From NCBI GenBank assembly GCA_002471275.1, contig DKPQ01000019.1, forward strand, positions 62,001-126,000: a stretch of 64,000 bases of DNA, read 5' to 3'. Origin of the DNA: Flammeovirgaceae bacterium UBA7330 (GTDB taxonomy: Bacteria; Bacteroidota; Bacteroidia; Cytophagales; Cyclobacteriaceae). The translations under genes and the position numbers were made by a program. The notes below the pieces were generated by a model that was not told the DNA's origin, did not search any database, and saw only the letters and a program-made list of their open reading frames with translations. Of this stretch, positions 10,252-18,997 are shown in pieces (the first letter of the stretch is position 1; each line of letters starts with the position of its first letter).

Positions 10252-10539
10252 TCACATCATTCTTTGAGGTAAAACAGCATTTGGATCCTCCGGAGAGGTG
10301 ATGTTGACAGCCTCTACAGCAGTAACTTCCGGAACTGCCCGTTTAATGGCTTCTTCTACTCCTGCTTTTAGTGTCATGGTAGACATCGGGCAATTGCCGC
10401 AATTTCCAAGGAGCTCCAAAAACACCTTGTTGTCATCATCGACCTTCAATATTTTGACATTTCCACCATCAGCTTCCAGGTAAGGCCTGATGCTATCCAG
10501 TGCAGTTTCGATGCGATCTTTTAGGTTAATTTCAGGCAT
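10252..10539 (-). CDS. NifU-like iron-sulfur scaffold protein (NFU domain)
   Basis: A 95-residue stand-alone NifU C-terminal (NFU) domain that carries and delivers Fe-S clusters. The cluster-binding CxxC is C47 and C50 in LLGNCGNCPMSTMTLK, preceded by the conserved RPYLEADGGN. There is no IscU-like N-terminal domain. It overlaps mrp by 8 bases, so the carrier and the P-loop Fe-S ATPase are probably made together; this supports a shared role in cytosolic Fe-S maturation. It is the second gene of the long minus-strand unit. Confidence 0.92.
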   Translation of the reverse strand: MPEINLKDRIETALDSIRPYLEADGGNVKILKVDDDNKVFLELLGNCGNCPMSTMTLKAGVEEAIKRAVPEVTAVEAVNITSPEDPNAVLPQRMM

Positions 10540-11626
10540 TAATTTCTACTTTTTGGGTTTTAGCCATAGTGGCATTGCGTATAGCAACCTGTTGCGCCAG
10601 TGACGATGCCAGGTTACTGAACGCCTCAGCAGTGATATCATCTTTCAATACCGCCGGGTATCCTGAGTCTCCACTTTCCCTGATCGATTGTACAATGGGT
10701 ATCTGACCGAGGAAGGGGACCTCATGACTTTCCGCCAGACGCTTTCCACCTTCTTCTCCAAAGATAAAATATTTATTGTCAGGAAGCTCTTCAGGAGTAA
10801 AAAATGCCATATTCTCAACCAACCCGAGTAAAGGGACGTTGATTTGGGGCTGTTTAAACATCATCAGTCCCTTAACAGCATCAGCCAACGCAACTTTTTG
10901 AGGGGTAGTTACAATTACAGCCCCAGTCACTGGAACCGACTGGACGAGTGTTAAGTGGATATCACTGGTGCCGGGAGGGAGGTCAATCAAAAGGTAGTCC
11001 AGCTCACCCCATTTCGTGTCGCCCAGAAATTGTTTCAATGCGGAACTGGCCATGGGGCCACGCCATACGACAGCGTTACCCGGAGGGCTCAAAAAGCCTA
11101 TTGACATCAGTTTAACCTTATATTGTTCAATAGGTATGATCATGTTTTTGCCATCAATCTTTTCGACCCCAGGCTGTTCATGCTCACAGTTGAACATGGT
11201 CGGGATAGATGGTCCAAAGATATCTGCATCAATGAGCCCAACTTTGGCACCTGTTTTAGCAAGGGATACAGCCAGGTTGGAAGAAACGGTTGATTTTCCA
11301 ACACCACCTTTTCCGGAGGCAATAGCGATGATGTTTTTTACTCCTTTAAGAATTGGGTTCGCGGTCCGGGTGGTGGTCACCGATGATGTCATATCGATAT
11401 CCAACTCAATTTCTTCTCCCAGATTTCGAATCAGCGCCTTTTCACAGTCCTTCCGAATGATTTCCTTTAGTGGACAGGCTGGTGTGGTGAGCACAACCTG
11501 AAACGCAATCTTATTTCCATCGACATGTATGTTTTGAATCATCCCCAGGGTGACCAAATCTTTTTTCAGATCGGGATCCTGTACTTCACCTAACGCTTTA
11601 AGGATGTTTTCTTTGGAAATGTTCAT
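10532..11626 (-). CDS. mrp: Mrp/NBP35-family iron-sulfur cluster carrier ATPase
   Basis: A 364-residue cytoplasmic P-loop ATPase of the Mrp/ApbC type. The N-terminal DUF59/MIP18 domain covers about 1-85 (DPDLKKDLVTLGMI, with TTPACPLKE carrying the conserved cysteine). The deviant Walker A GKGGVGKST lies at 105-113, followed by LIDADIFGPS and LLIDLPPGTSD. The family binds and transfers 4Fe-4S clusters. Overlap with the NifU-like gene supports this. It is the first gene of a minus-strand series reaching to 1839, with a Bacteroidota-type promoter just upstream and a leader of only about 10 bases. Confidence 0.93.
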   Translation of the reverse strand: MNISKENILKALGEVQDPDLKKDLVTLGMIQNIHVDGNKIAFQVVLTTPACPLKEIIRKDCEKALIRNLGEEIELDIDMTSSVTTTRTANPILKGVKNIIAIASGKGGVGKSTVSSNLAVSLAKTGAKVGLIDADIFGPSIPTMFNCEHEQPGVEKIDGKNMIIPIEQYKVKLMSIGFLSPPGNAVVWRGPMASSALKQFLGDTKWGELDYLLIDLPPGTSDIHLTLVQSVPVTGAVIVTTPQKVALADAVKGLMMFKQPQINVPLLGLVENMAFFTPEELPDNKYFIFGEEGGKRLAESHEVPFLGQIPIVQSIRESGDSGYPAVLKDDITAEAFSNLASSLAQQVAIRNATMAKTQKVEINA

Positions 11627-11641
11627 AGATTAAGCTTTGTG

Positions 11642-11672
11642 CAAGTTTACGTAAGACCTGCTTATCAACAAA
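11642..11672 (-). promoter_or_regulatory. Bacteroidota-type promoter for the mrp unit
   Basis: Read on the minus strand: TTTG (11672-11669), a 19-base spacer, then TAAACTTG (11649-11642), matching five of the six fixed positions of TAnnTTTG. The spacing is exactly that of the Bacteroidota primary-sigma promoter. Transcription would start near 11635, leaving about 10 bases before the mrp ATG at 11626. Confidence 0.6.
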
Positions 11673-11702
11673 CATATCCTTCAACAAGTTCTACCGGGAA
11701 GT

Positions 11703-12968
11703 CTATGTTTTCTGTTTTTTCTGCTTGGCTGCTGGAAACAAAATGTTGTTGAGTATCAGGCGATAACCGGCAGAGTTGGGGTGCAGATTTAAGTCTGTAG
11801 GCTCTTCATTGACATAATGCTGATAATCTTCCGGGTCATGACCACCATAAAAGGTCCAGAAACCTTTCCCCAACACACCATGAATGTAACGGGCTTCGTC
11901 AATAGAACGTGTCTCGCCCATGATGACGACATCTGATTTGATCAGGCTCTTTTTAAAGGAGGTGGTTTGACCCATAAATCCTTTGATGATTTTCTCATGA
12001 TTTTGAGTGAGCATGGTAGGAATCGGGTCCCACTTGGCTGAAAACTGGAACAGACTAAAAAAGTCATTGGACTGGTTTAAGCCTCTCATCTGCTGCTGAT
12101 TATCGATGTTGGAGTACTCGTATTCCAGTGGATTTCTCTCTATTTCAAAATTCTCAAAAGCCATGGTTTTGCTGAAGTCCAGCTTTTGCTGGGCCTGTGG
12201 GTCTGCAGGATCGCCATCATAGATTGATTCACAAATATCGATTCCTTCCGCAGCCAATGCAATGTCATAGGTATCCGTAGCAGAGCACATGGCAAACAGG
12301 AATCCTCCACTGGCCACATAGGTCTTGATTCTCTTTACAATGGCTAGTTTCAGGTGAGATACTTTGGAGAAACCGTGCTTACGGGCTGATTCTTCGTATT
12401 CTTTTTGCTGCTGCTGATACCAGGGGAAATGATGATAGGTTTTGTAGAACTTGCCATACTGCCCCGTAAAGTCCTCGTGATGCAGATGAAGCCAATCGTA
12501 TTTTGGTAGTTCATTGTACATGACATCGTCGTCGAAGATCACGTCATACGGGATTTCGGCATAGGTGAGGACCAGGGTAACTGCGTCATCCCAGGGTTGC
12601 TTGCTTTTAGGACTATACACGGCTATTTTGGGATGCTTTTCAAGCTTCATGACATCCATGTTGGAAGAAGGGCTGGATATTTTGGCCAGGATACTGTTGG
12701 CCTGTGCGTCAGAGATCACCTGATAAGATACGCCCCGGATGATGCATTCATTTTCTATCAATTGATGATGTTTTACCAAAAAACTTCCTCCATTATAGTT
12801 GAGCAGCCAATCTACCTCTACATCCTGAGTCAAAATCCAGTATGCAATACCATAAGATTTCAGATGGTTCTTTTGGGTTTCATCCATCGGGATATACAAA
12901 TAAGCCGCTTGTATTTGCAATCCAAGGACAAATATTACCGCTGATAATAAAAGCTTTTTCATTTGCAT
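11703..12968 (-). CDS. Conserved exported protein (often labelled asparagine synthetase B in Bacteroidota)
   Basis: A 421-residue protein with a signal peptide (about 20 residues, ending IQAA). I recall close relatives in Flavobacteriia and Cytophagales carrying the name asparagine synthetase B, but no N-terminal nucleophilic cysteine, PPi loop or glutaminase signature is visible, so that name is not supported. The visible pattern is a Rossmann-like segment PKIAVYSPKSKQPWDDAVTL, LPKYDWLHLHHEDFTGQYGKF, and GGFLFAMCSATDTYDIALAAEG. This resembles a ThuA/class-I glutamine-amidotransferase-like fold with a candidate C near MCSATD. Probably a periplasmic enzyme of unknown substrate. M3 (12962) is an alternative start. 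Confidence 0.75.
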   Translation of the reverse strand: MQMKKLLLSAVIFVLGLQIQAAYLYIPMDETQKNHLKSYGIAYWILTQDVEVDWLLNYNGGSFLVKHHQLIENECIIRGVSYQVISDAQANSILAKISSPSSNMDVMKLEKHPKIAVYSPKSKQPWDDAVTLVLTYAEIPYDVIFDDDVMYNELPKYDWLHLHHEDFTGQYGKFYKTYHHFPWYQQQQKEYEESARKHGFSKVSHLKLAIVKRIKTYVASGGFLFAMCSATDTYDIALAAEGIDICESIYDGDPADPQAQQKLDFSKTMAFENFEIERNPLEYEYSNIDNQQQMRGLNQSNDFFSLFQFSAKWDPIPTMLTQNHEKIIKGFMGQTTSFKKSLIKSDVVIMGETRSIDEARYIHGVLGKGFWTFYGGHDPEDYQHYVNEEPTDLNLHPNSAGYRLILNNILFPAAKQKKQKT

Positions 12969-13035
12969 CTGAATTTAAAGTTACAACGTTTCAAATTCAT
13001 GGATAGTTTGAAGCCAAGTTCTGTAATTTTATCCA

Positions 13036-14274
13036 ATGGACCTGAGAGAAAATATAAAGGAAGGCATTAAGTCGATCAATGCCAACAAGCTACGGACAAT
13101 TTTGACGGCAGCTATTATTGCCATTGGCATTACTTCTTTGGTAGGGATACTTACTGCAATCGACGGGATCCAACTGTCTATAGAGGAAAGCTTCAGCAAC
13201 CTGGGATCCAATACTTTTGATATGGAAAGTAAACGCGTGGACAGAGGTGCAAGAGAAGGTAAAACGAGTAAGATCCATCCGCCTTTGACATACCAACAAC
13301 TGGTAACGTTTAAAGAGCGCTACAATGGACCGGGTCTGGTAAGTGTCAATGCGCTGGTCACCTGGAATGCGGAGATCAAGCGAGGATCCAAAGTGACCAA
13401 TCCCAATAGCAGGGTTCAGGGTGGAGATTATGATTATTTGGTAGTAGATGGTTATGACATAGATGAGGGACGGGGGTTTTCTTCCAGCGAAGTTGAAAAT
13501 GGCGGTCTGGTAGCTATTATAGGGGCAGACATTAAGAAGACACTTTTTGAAGACTATGAAAATCCGGTCAACGACCATATAACAGTGATGGGACAAAGGT
13601 TTCAGGTAATTGGGATCCTGGGGACACAGGGAGGTGTGGCAGGCGACAATTCTGTAGACAGAATGGTCTTGATCCCAACACTTTCGGCAAGAAGGCTGGC
13701 AGCAGGAAGGAGACTGAACTATGAAGCAACTGTATCGATACCCAGTTCAGAGCAAATGGACGCTGCCACGGGTGTTGCCCGCGGGTTGATGAGGGCCATC
13801 CGAAGTGATCCGGTTAAAGAAGAGGATTCTTTTGAAATTCAGCTGAACAGGTCCCTGGCGGAACGAATGGGGGAAATAACAGGCTATCTCAGGATTGGCG
13901 GATTCTCTATTGGGTTTATCACCTTGCTGGGAGCTTCTATCGGACTGATGAACATCATGCTGGTGTCTGTGACGGAGCGCACCCGAGAAATCGGAATACG
14001 CAAAGCATTGGGAGCCACCCCGTTAAAGATCCGTCAGCAATTTCTGATTGAGGCCATTGTCATCTGTCAGATGGGTGGAATAGGTGGGATTTTACTTGGT
14101 ATAGGCATTGGTAACCTCGTGTCCAGCATCATCAGCTCCGGTTCATTCGTGATCCCCTGGCTCTGGATATTCATCGGAGTATTGGTTGGGACCGCTGTGG
14201 GATTGATCTCAGGGTTTTTACCAGCATACAAAGCCTCTAAGCTGGATCCAATCGAGTCATTAAGGTTCGAATAG
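13036..14274 (+). CDS. MacB/FtsX-type ABC transporter permease
   Basis: A 412-residue inner-membrane permease. One N-terminal transmembrane helix (about 22-44) is followed by a large MacB periplasmic core domain, then three C-terminal helices. The FtsX-type motif ASIGLMNIMLVSVTERTREIGIRKALGAT before the last two helices is diagnostic, and the protein ends with the usual ASKLDPIESLRFE. No ATPase gene lies nearby, so it must pair with one encoded elsewhere. It may export lipoproteins, peptides or toxic compounds, or act as a mechanotransmitter. The ATG at 13036 gives the typical length. apt starts 14 bases downstream. Confidence 0.9.
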   Translation: MDLRENIKEGIKSINANKLRTILTAAIIAIGITSLVGILTAIDGIQLSIEESFSNLGSNTFDMESKRVDRGAREGKTSKIHPPLTYQQLVTFKERYNGPGLVSVNALVTWNAEIKRGSKVTNPNSRVQGGDYDYLVVDGYDIDEGRGFSSSEVENGGLVAIIGADIKKTLFEDYENPVNDHITVMGQRFQVIGILGTQGGVAGDNSVDRMVLIPTLSARRLAAGRRLNYEATVSIPSSEQMDAATGVARGLMRAIRSDPVKEEDSFEIQLNRSLAERMGEITGYLRIGGFSIGFITLLGASIGLMNIMLVSVTERTREIGIRKALGATPLKIRQQFLIEAIVICQMGGIGGILLGIGIGNLVSSIISSGSFVIPWLWIFIGVLVGTAVGLISGFLPAYKASKLDPIESLRFE

Positions 14275-14288
14275 CTATATTCGGGCTC

Positions 14289-14822
14289 ATGAATGATCTC
14301 TCTCAAAAGCTGAAACAATCGATTCGGGATGTGCCGGATTTCCCTAAACCTGGTATTCTCTTCAAAGACATTACACCGGTTTTAGCTGATCCAAAACTTA
14401 GCCTACAGGTAAGTGAAGCCTTTTATTCCCATTGGAAAGGAAAGGGTATTGCCATCGTAATAGGTATAGAATCCAGAGGTTTTATTTATGGACTTCAGCT
14501 GGCTCAACAGCTTGGTGTGCCTTTTATCCCAGTAAGGAAGGCAGGCAAACTCCCTTACAAGACTGTTCGTCATGCCTATGACCTGGAATATGGTAGTGCA
14601 GAGATAGAAATGCATGAAGATGCCATCAGACCAGGGGATCATGTGCTTATTCATGATGATTTACTGGCCACAGGAGGGACCGCAAGGGCTGCAGCAGAAC
14701 TGGTTGCTAAGATGAAGGGTAAAGTAGTGGGGTATTCATTTCTGATTGAACTGTCGTCTCTGAAAGGAAGAGAAAAACTGGAAGATCAGGATACCGAGAT
14801 ACAAACCCTGGTTACATTTTGA
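14289..14822 (+). CDS. apt: Adenine phosphoribosyltransferase
   Basis: A 177-residue cytoplasmic purine-salvage enzyme that converts adenine and PRPP to AMP and PPi. It starts with DVPDFPKPGILFKDITPVL, the signature N-terminus of bacterial Apt, carries GIESRGFIYG and FIPVRKAGKLPY, and has the PRPP-binding motif VLIHDDLLATGGTARAA. Length is normal. It lies 14 bases after the permease gene and ends 1 base from the end of the convergent small lipoprotein gene. Confidence 0.95.
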   Translation: MNDLSQKLKQSIRDVPDFPKPGILFKDITPVLADPKLSLQVSEAFYSHWKGKGIAIVIGIESRGFIYGLQLAQQLGVPFIPVRKAGKLPYKTVRHAYDLEYGSAEIEMHEDAIRPGDHVLIHDDLLATGGTARAAAELVAKMKGKVVGYSFLIELSSLKGREKLEDQDTEIQTLVTF

Positions 14823-14823
14823 T

Positions 14824-15177
14824 TCAATCAAAGACCTTAATGATCTGAATATCATTTACTCGTCCAAGGGCATCAAACCTAATGGATAATCGCTGACCCG
14901 GGATAGAGTCACATTTTGGTCTGAGATCATAATAGAAGAATTTCTGGTTTCTGCTGTACAACTCGTGCTCATTGGGACTACCGAGGAGTTCTTGAATTTC
15001 ATTTTGATTAGATGCGAGCAAACGTTCTTCATTTTTCAAAAGTATGTCTGCCTGATTCAGCCTGTCTTGTTCACAAGATATGGACTGTTGCCAGGCTTGC
15101 TGATCAAAACCAGCTATTGGTGGAGCATTATAACAGGAAAAGCAAATAGCTAATGGAATCAGTAGGGCAACTCTCAT
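14824..15177 (-). CDS. Small lipoprotein, SmpA/BamE-like
   Basis: About 117 residues from the internal ATG at 15177. An upstream ATG at 15231 would add 18 residues, but the shorter form starts directly with a lipoprotein signal (MRVALLIPLAICFSCYN). The rest has ILLKNEERLLASNQNEIQELLGSPNE followed by KFFYYDLRP and a strand with a calcium- or phosphate-free look, resembling the small SmpA/BamE-like fold that packs against outer-membrane machinery. No firm family assignment. It stands alone between apt and the next gene. Confidence 0.6.
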   Translation of the reverse strand: MRVALLIPLAICFSCYNAPPIAGFDQQAWQQSISCEQDRLNQADILLKNEERLLASNQNEIQELLGSPNEHELYSRNQKFFYYDLRPKCDSIPGQRLSIRFDALGRVNDIQIIKVFD

Positions 15178-15273
15178 GGACAATTGGGATACTAATGTTT
15201 CGATTGAAATGAAAATCCTCAGAAACTTCAAAGTTAATTCAATAATGGCTCACAAATAAGGAGTTAATATTCC

Positions 15274-15281
15274 TAGTTTTG
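15274..15281 (+). promoter_or_regulatory. Perfect TAnnTTTG -7 element
   Basis: TAGTTTTG matches the Bacteroidota -7 consensus at every fixed position; no convincing TTTG is seen at -33. Transcription would start near 15288. This places the GTG at 15281 outside the message and supports the ATG at 15314 as the start of the downstream gene. Confidence 0.45.
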
Positions 15282-15313
15282 TGGCTTTATCATATTCAAC
15301 ATCAAATCATTTC

Positions 15314-15733
15314 ATGCTTAAGGTTGTCAATCTTGTCAAGGTATTTTCAGTACTGATTTTTCTTGGAACGCTCTCTTTGGTATATGCTTATATGCCCATC
15401 ATGGTCAAATTGGATGAAGAGGGTGTGGCAGAGATTCATAAAGAGAATTTCTTTTATGGAAGTGTGGGTGTCTTCATCGTTGTAAATGTGCTGATCCTGG
15501 TAATTCAGAATATTATCAACAAAAAAGCGATAGATGAGTTTTTAAAAGCCTGGGTAGGAGGGTTTACCTTTATCTTCAACCTTTATCTGGCCTTTATCAT
15601 TGGGTTTTTGGGGGTATTGAATAACCCAACACATATTCCTGCTTCAAGCTACTATTACTTGAACTGGCTGGGTCCAATAATGGTTTTAGCATGGCTAATC
15701 GGACTTATTTTTCTAGTCTTGAAAAGAAAATAG
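15314..15733 (+). CDS. Small integral membrane protein of unknown function
   Basis: About 139 residues with four hydrophobic segments (near 10-30, 45-65, 80-105 and 115-135), no charged catalytic motif, and a basic end (LVLKRK). An in-frame GTG at 15281 is possible, but the -7 promoter element overlaps it, so I prefer the ATG at 15314. I do not recognise the family. It is monocistronic: a hairpin with a T-run follows the stop, and parE starts after that. Confidence 0.65.
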   Translation: MLKVVNLVKVFSVLIFLGTLSLVYAYMPIMVKLDEEGVAEIHKENFFYGSVGVFIVVNVLILVIQNIINKKAIDEFLKAWVGGFTFIFNLYLAFIIGFLGVLNNPTHIPASSYYYLNWLGPIMVLAWLIGLIFLVLKRK

Positions 15734-15777
15734 AAAGCCCTCAAAATCAGTGAATTATTGCTGATTACTTCAATTAA

Positions 15778-15802
15778 AATCCTAATTTAGGATTATTTTT
15801 TT
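15778..15802 (+). terminator. Rho-independent terminator
   Basis: The stem AATCCT/AGGATT (extendable to 8 bp with a tight turn) is followed by ATTTTTTT. A second hairpin, AATCAG/CTGATT at 15745-15766, lies just upstream. They end the transcript of the small membrane protein gene before parE. Confidence 0.6.
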
Positions 15803-15879
15803 CCATTTAAAGCATCAGAATTTTATCTAAATTCAAGCCCTGGTTGAATTAGTGTGAATAATATTTTTTAGAAAGAAAG

Positions 15880-17754
15880 ATGGCGGACGTTCAATATACC
15901 GAAGACAGTATTAAATCCCTTGACTGGAAAGAACACATCAGGCTTAGACCTGGGATGTATATTGGAAAACTGGGAGATGGATCGGCGCATGACGACGGGA
16001 TCTACGTGTTGGTCAAAGAAGTCCTTGACAACAGTATCGATGAGCACATGATGGGTCATGGTAAAAATATCAACATCAAGGTGACAGATCATAGGGTAGA
16101 GGTACGTGATTTTGGTCGGGGCATACCACTGGGCAAAGTGGTGGATTGCGTGTCTAAGATCAATACAGGAGGTAAATATGATAGCGGCGCATTTCAGAAG
16201 TCTGTGGGGCTGAATGGAGTGGGTACAAAAGCTGTTAATGCTTTGAGTAAGCATTTCAAAGTACAATCATTTAGAGATGGTCAATCCAAATTGGCGGAGT
16301 TTGAGCGGGGAGAGATTGTAAATGATGCAAAAGTCTTCAAAACCGAAGAACGGGATGGCACGCTGATCGAGTTTGAGCCGGATGATCAGGTATTTAAGCA
16401 CTATCATTTTATTCCGGAGTTCCTGGATAACCTGATCTGGAACTACGCTTACCTGAATGCTGGTCTAACCATCAATTTCAATGGTAAGAAATATCATTCT
16501 GAAAATGGATTGCTGGATCTGCTGAAACGAAAAGTAGACGAAGAGACATTGAGGTATCCGATTATTCACCTCAGAGGTTCGGACATTGAGGTAGCAATCA
16601 CCCACGCCAACCAGTATGGCGAAGAGTATTATTCGTTTGTCAATGGTCAGCATACCACCCAGGGAGGAACGCATTTGGCGGCTTTTAGAGAAGCCATTGT
16701 GAAGACAGCCCGGGATTTTTATAAGAAAGAGTTTGATGCTGCAGACATCAGGGCATCGATCGTGGCATCGATAGCCGTTCGGGTTCAGGAACCAGTCTTC
16801 GAAAGTCAGACCAAAACGAAGCTAGGCTCTCAGAACGTAGCGCCAGAGGGCCCCACCATGCGGACGTTTGTGAATGACTTTCTTAAGAAAGAACTGGATA
16901 ATTACCTGCACCAGCATGCGGATGCCGCAGATGCACTGTTGAAAAGGATCCTGCAATCTGAAAGAGAGCGAAAGGAAATCGCCGGTATCAAGAAACTGGC
17001 GAATGAGCGGGCAAAAAAGGCCAACCTCCACAACAAAAAGCTTCGAGACTGTCGACTACACTTCAATGACAAGCGAGGTGATGATGAGAAGCTGGAGAAT
17101 ACCATGATCTTCATTACAGAGGGTGACTCTGCCAGTGGTTCTATCACCAAGTCAAGGGACGTACAAACACAGGCCGTATTCAGCTTGAGAGGAAAACCCT
17201 TCAATTGTTATGGACAGACCAAAAAGGTGGTCTATGAAAATGAGGAATTCAACCTGCTTCAACACGCACTGAATATTGAAGATGGGCTGGAAGGACTCAG
17301 ATACAGAAAGATCGTGATCGCTACCGATGCCGACGTGGATGGTATGCATATCCGGCTCCTGTTATTGACATATTTTCTGCAGTTCTTCCCTGAGCTGGTC
17401 CGGAATGGGCATGTGTATATTCTGGAGACTCCGCTCTTCAGGGTCAGAAATAAGAAGGAAACCATCTACTGCTACTCCGATGCTGAAAGGAGGGCTGCGA
17501 TAGAGAAGCTTGGAGCCAAGCCAGAGATCACGCGATTCAAAGGACTTGGTGAGATATCGCCTAGCGAATTTGCCGGATTCATTGGAGAAGACATCCGACT
17601 GGAACCCGTGATCCTGAGGAAAGACACCAAGACCAAAGACATCCTGTCTTTTTACATGGGTAAGAATACTCCGGAACGCCAGGAGTTCATCATCAATAAG
17701 TTGAAAGTAGAAAAGGATATTGTAAAAGAGGAGCCTGTACTGCTCGAATCGTGA
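15880..17754 (+). CDS. parE: DNA topoisomerase IV subunit B
   Basis: A 624-residue type IIA topoisomerase ATPase subunit. The GHKL ATPase domain holds VKEVLDNSIDEHMMG (the catalytic Glu-Asn box), VRDFGRGIPLG and GLNGVGTKAVNALS. The Toprim domain has FITEGDSASGSI and ATDADVDGMHIRLLLL, and the end has TRFKGLGEISPSEF. The length matches ParE of Bacteroidota rather than their longer GyrB, and a ParC-like subunit is encoded at 19972. It decatenates daughter chromosomes. The last bases overlap the next gene by 4 (GTGA), indicating coupling. Confidence 0.92.
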   Translation: MADVQYTEDSIKSLDWKEHIRLRPGMYIGKLGDGSAHDDGIYVLVKEVLDNSIDEHMMGHGKNINIKVTDHRVEVRDFGRGIPLGKVVDCVSKINTGGKYDSGAFQKSVGLNGVGTKAVNALSKHFKVQSFRDGQSKLAEFERGEIVNDAKVFKTEERDGTLIEFEPDDQVFKHYHFIPEFLDNLIWNYAYLNAGLTINFNGKKYHSENGLLDLLKRKVDEETLRYPIIHLRGSDIEVAITHANQYGEEYYSFVNGQHTTQGGTHLAAFREAIVKTARDFYKKEFDAADIRASIVASIAVRVQEPVFESQTKTKLGSQNVAPEGPTMRTFVNDFLKKELDNYLHQHADAADALLKRILQSERERKEIAGIKKLANERAKKANLHNKKLRDCRLHFNDKRGDDEKLENTMIFITEGDSASGSITKSRDVQTQAVFSLRGKPFNCYGQTKKVVYENEEFNLLQHALNIEDGLEGLRYRKIVIATDADVDGMHIRLLLLTYFLQFFPELVRNGHVYILETPLFRVRNKKETIYCYSDAERRAAIEKLGAKPEITRFKGLGEISPSEFAGFIGEDIRLEPVILRKDTKTKDILSFYMGKNTPERQEFIINKLKVEKDIVKEEPVLLES

Positions 17755-18938
17755 AAGTGATCCGGTTTAATTACAAATTAACATTTTGTTTAGCATGCTT
17801 ACTTGCGGCTACTGCGTGTAACAAGGATGACGATGGCCCTTCATTTAATTACATCGTTGAATTTGAAGAGGTTTCCACCATTACATCAGCGACCGTAAGA
17901 AGCGCGATTATCTTTTCTCAGCTGGATATCCCGGTTGCCAGTTTGCAATACGATGTGGATGTATACAAGGTCAGCTATTCCACACAATACAAAGGAGAGG
18001 AGATTGTAGCTTCCGGAGTGGTGGCTCTACCAGTGATGGAAAAAGCAAAAGGGACATTGAGTTTTCAGCACGGAACGATTGCAGCAGATGATCAGGCCCC
18101 ATCCAACAACCTTACCACCAATGATCTATTGGTATATGCTACCGTAGCATCAGCTGGCTTGATGGTCTCCATCCCGGACTATATCGGTTTCGGGTCGTCC
18201 GTAGATATCATGCATCCCTATTACGATGAAGACCTGACCGCCAGTGCCATTGTAGATCAATTGTATGCAGCTAAAGAGTTGGCTGATGCAATAGGTCTGG
18301 ACCTGCCGGAAGATTTGTACCTGGCCGGATATTCCCAGGGAGGATATGCCACGATGGCTGCTCACAAATACTATGAAGAACGGGATATTGACGGATATAA
18401 GCTTAAAGTGTCTTTTCCAGCTGCTGGTGGATACGATGTGAAAGGTGTGCGGGATTACTTCTTTGAACAGGAAACTTATGATGAACCATTCTTCATTGCT
18501 TACGTGGCGGAGTCGTATCGGGTAACTTATGACTGGACTGAACCACTGACAGCATATTTTAAGGAGCCTTATGCCAGCAGGATCCCCAACCTGTTTGGTG
18601 GCGACCTGAGTGGGAGTGAAATAAATATGCAATTGACAACAGAGATTGCTGAACTGGTTGCTGAGGATTATCTGGAGAATACCGACGATGAAAAATATGA
18701 TGAGATAAATGGAGCATTCGAAGCCAACAGTTTAACGGATTGGACTCCTGGAATAGAAATGATCATGTATCATGGAAGTGCTGATATTACGGTGCCTTAT
18801 GAAAATTCAGTTGAGGTGTTTAATCATTTCAATTCTAACAAGGTGAGTTTGATATCAATTACTGAAGGTACTCATGCTACCAGTTTTATCCCTTATTTGG
18901 AAGATTTATCGAATAGACTGGTTGATTATATCGATTAA
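17751..18938 (+). CDS. Alpha/beta-hydrolase lipoprotein (esterase or lipase-like)
   Basis: A 395-residue lipoprotein starting at a GTG that overlaps the parE stop. Lipobox LLAATACN, followed by an acidic KDDD stretch of the kind seen in surface-exposed Bacteroidota lipoproteins. The hydrolase core has the nucleophile elbow GYSQGG with S195, an acid candidate in MYHGSADITVPYENS and a histidine in TEGTHATSF. It resembles secretory-lipase/feruloyl-esterase-like proteins. Its place between parE and parC looks incidental to topoisomerase function. Substrate unknown. Confidence 0.82.
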   Translation: MKVIRFNYKLTFCLACLLAATACNKDDDGPSFNYIVEFEEVSTITSATVRSAIIFSQLDIPVASLQYDVDVYKVSYSTQYKGEEIVASGVVALPVMEKAKGTLSFQHGTIAADDQAPSNNLTTNDLLVYATVASAGLMVSIPDYIGFGSSVDIMHPYYDEDLTASAIVDQLYAAKELADAIGLDLPEDLYLAGYSQGGYATMAAHKYYEERDIDGYKLKVSFPAAGGYDVKGVRDYFFEQETYDEPFFIAYVAESYRVTYDWTEPLTAYFKEPYASRIPNLFGGDLSGSEINMQLTTEIAELVAEDYLENTDDEKYDEINGAFEANSLTDWTPGIEMIMYHGSADITVPYENSVEVFNHFNSNKVSLISITEGTHATSFIPYLEDLSNRLVDYID

Positions 18939-18958
18939 TTGTATAAAAAATGCAATTA

Positions 18959-18979
18959 ATTAATATTTGTAATATTAAT
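18959..18979. promoter_or_regulatory. Inverted repeat over the satD promoter
   Basis: A perfect 9-bp inverted repeat (ATTAATATT, 3-base spacer, AATATTAAT) overlaps the TTTG of the candidate promoter. A second repeat, TACAAT/ATTGTA at 18979-18999, overlaps its -7 element. The region is almost pure A/T, so chance is a real alternative. It could be the operator of the downstream SatD protein, which ends in a helix-turn-helix-like segment. Confidence 0.4.
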
Positions 18980-18997
18980 ACAATTTGTATATTATTG
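18966..18997 (+). promoter_or_regulatory. Candidate promoter for the satD gene
   Basis: TTTG at 18966-18969, a 20-base spacer and TATTATTG at 18990-18997 (five of six fixed positions of TAnnTTTG). Transcription would begin near 19004, ten bases before the ATG at 19014. This separates satD-parC expression from the parE message. Confidence 0.45.

Noticed and set aside
11016..11501. 161-codon frame on the plus strand inside mrp
   Set aside because: It lies entirely antisense to the well-conserved mrp ATPase and has no protein-like composition; a shadow frame.
13090..13596. 168-codon minus-strand frame inside the permease gene
   Set aside because: Antisense to the MacB core domain coding sequence; no recognisable motif.
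15880..17754. Calling the 624-residue subunit GyrB
   Set aside because: Length and pairing with the 866-residue subunit nearby fit topoisomerase IV of Bacteroidota better than gyrase.
18150..18632. 160-codon minus-strand frame inside the esterase gene
   Set aside because: Antisense to the catalytic region of the hydrolase; a codon-bias shadow.
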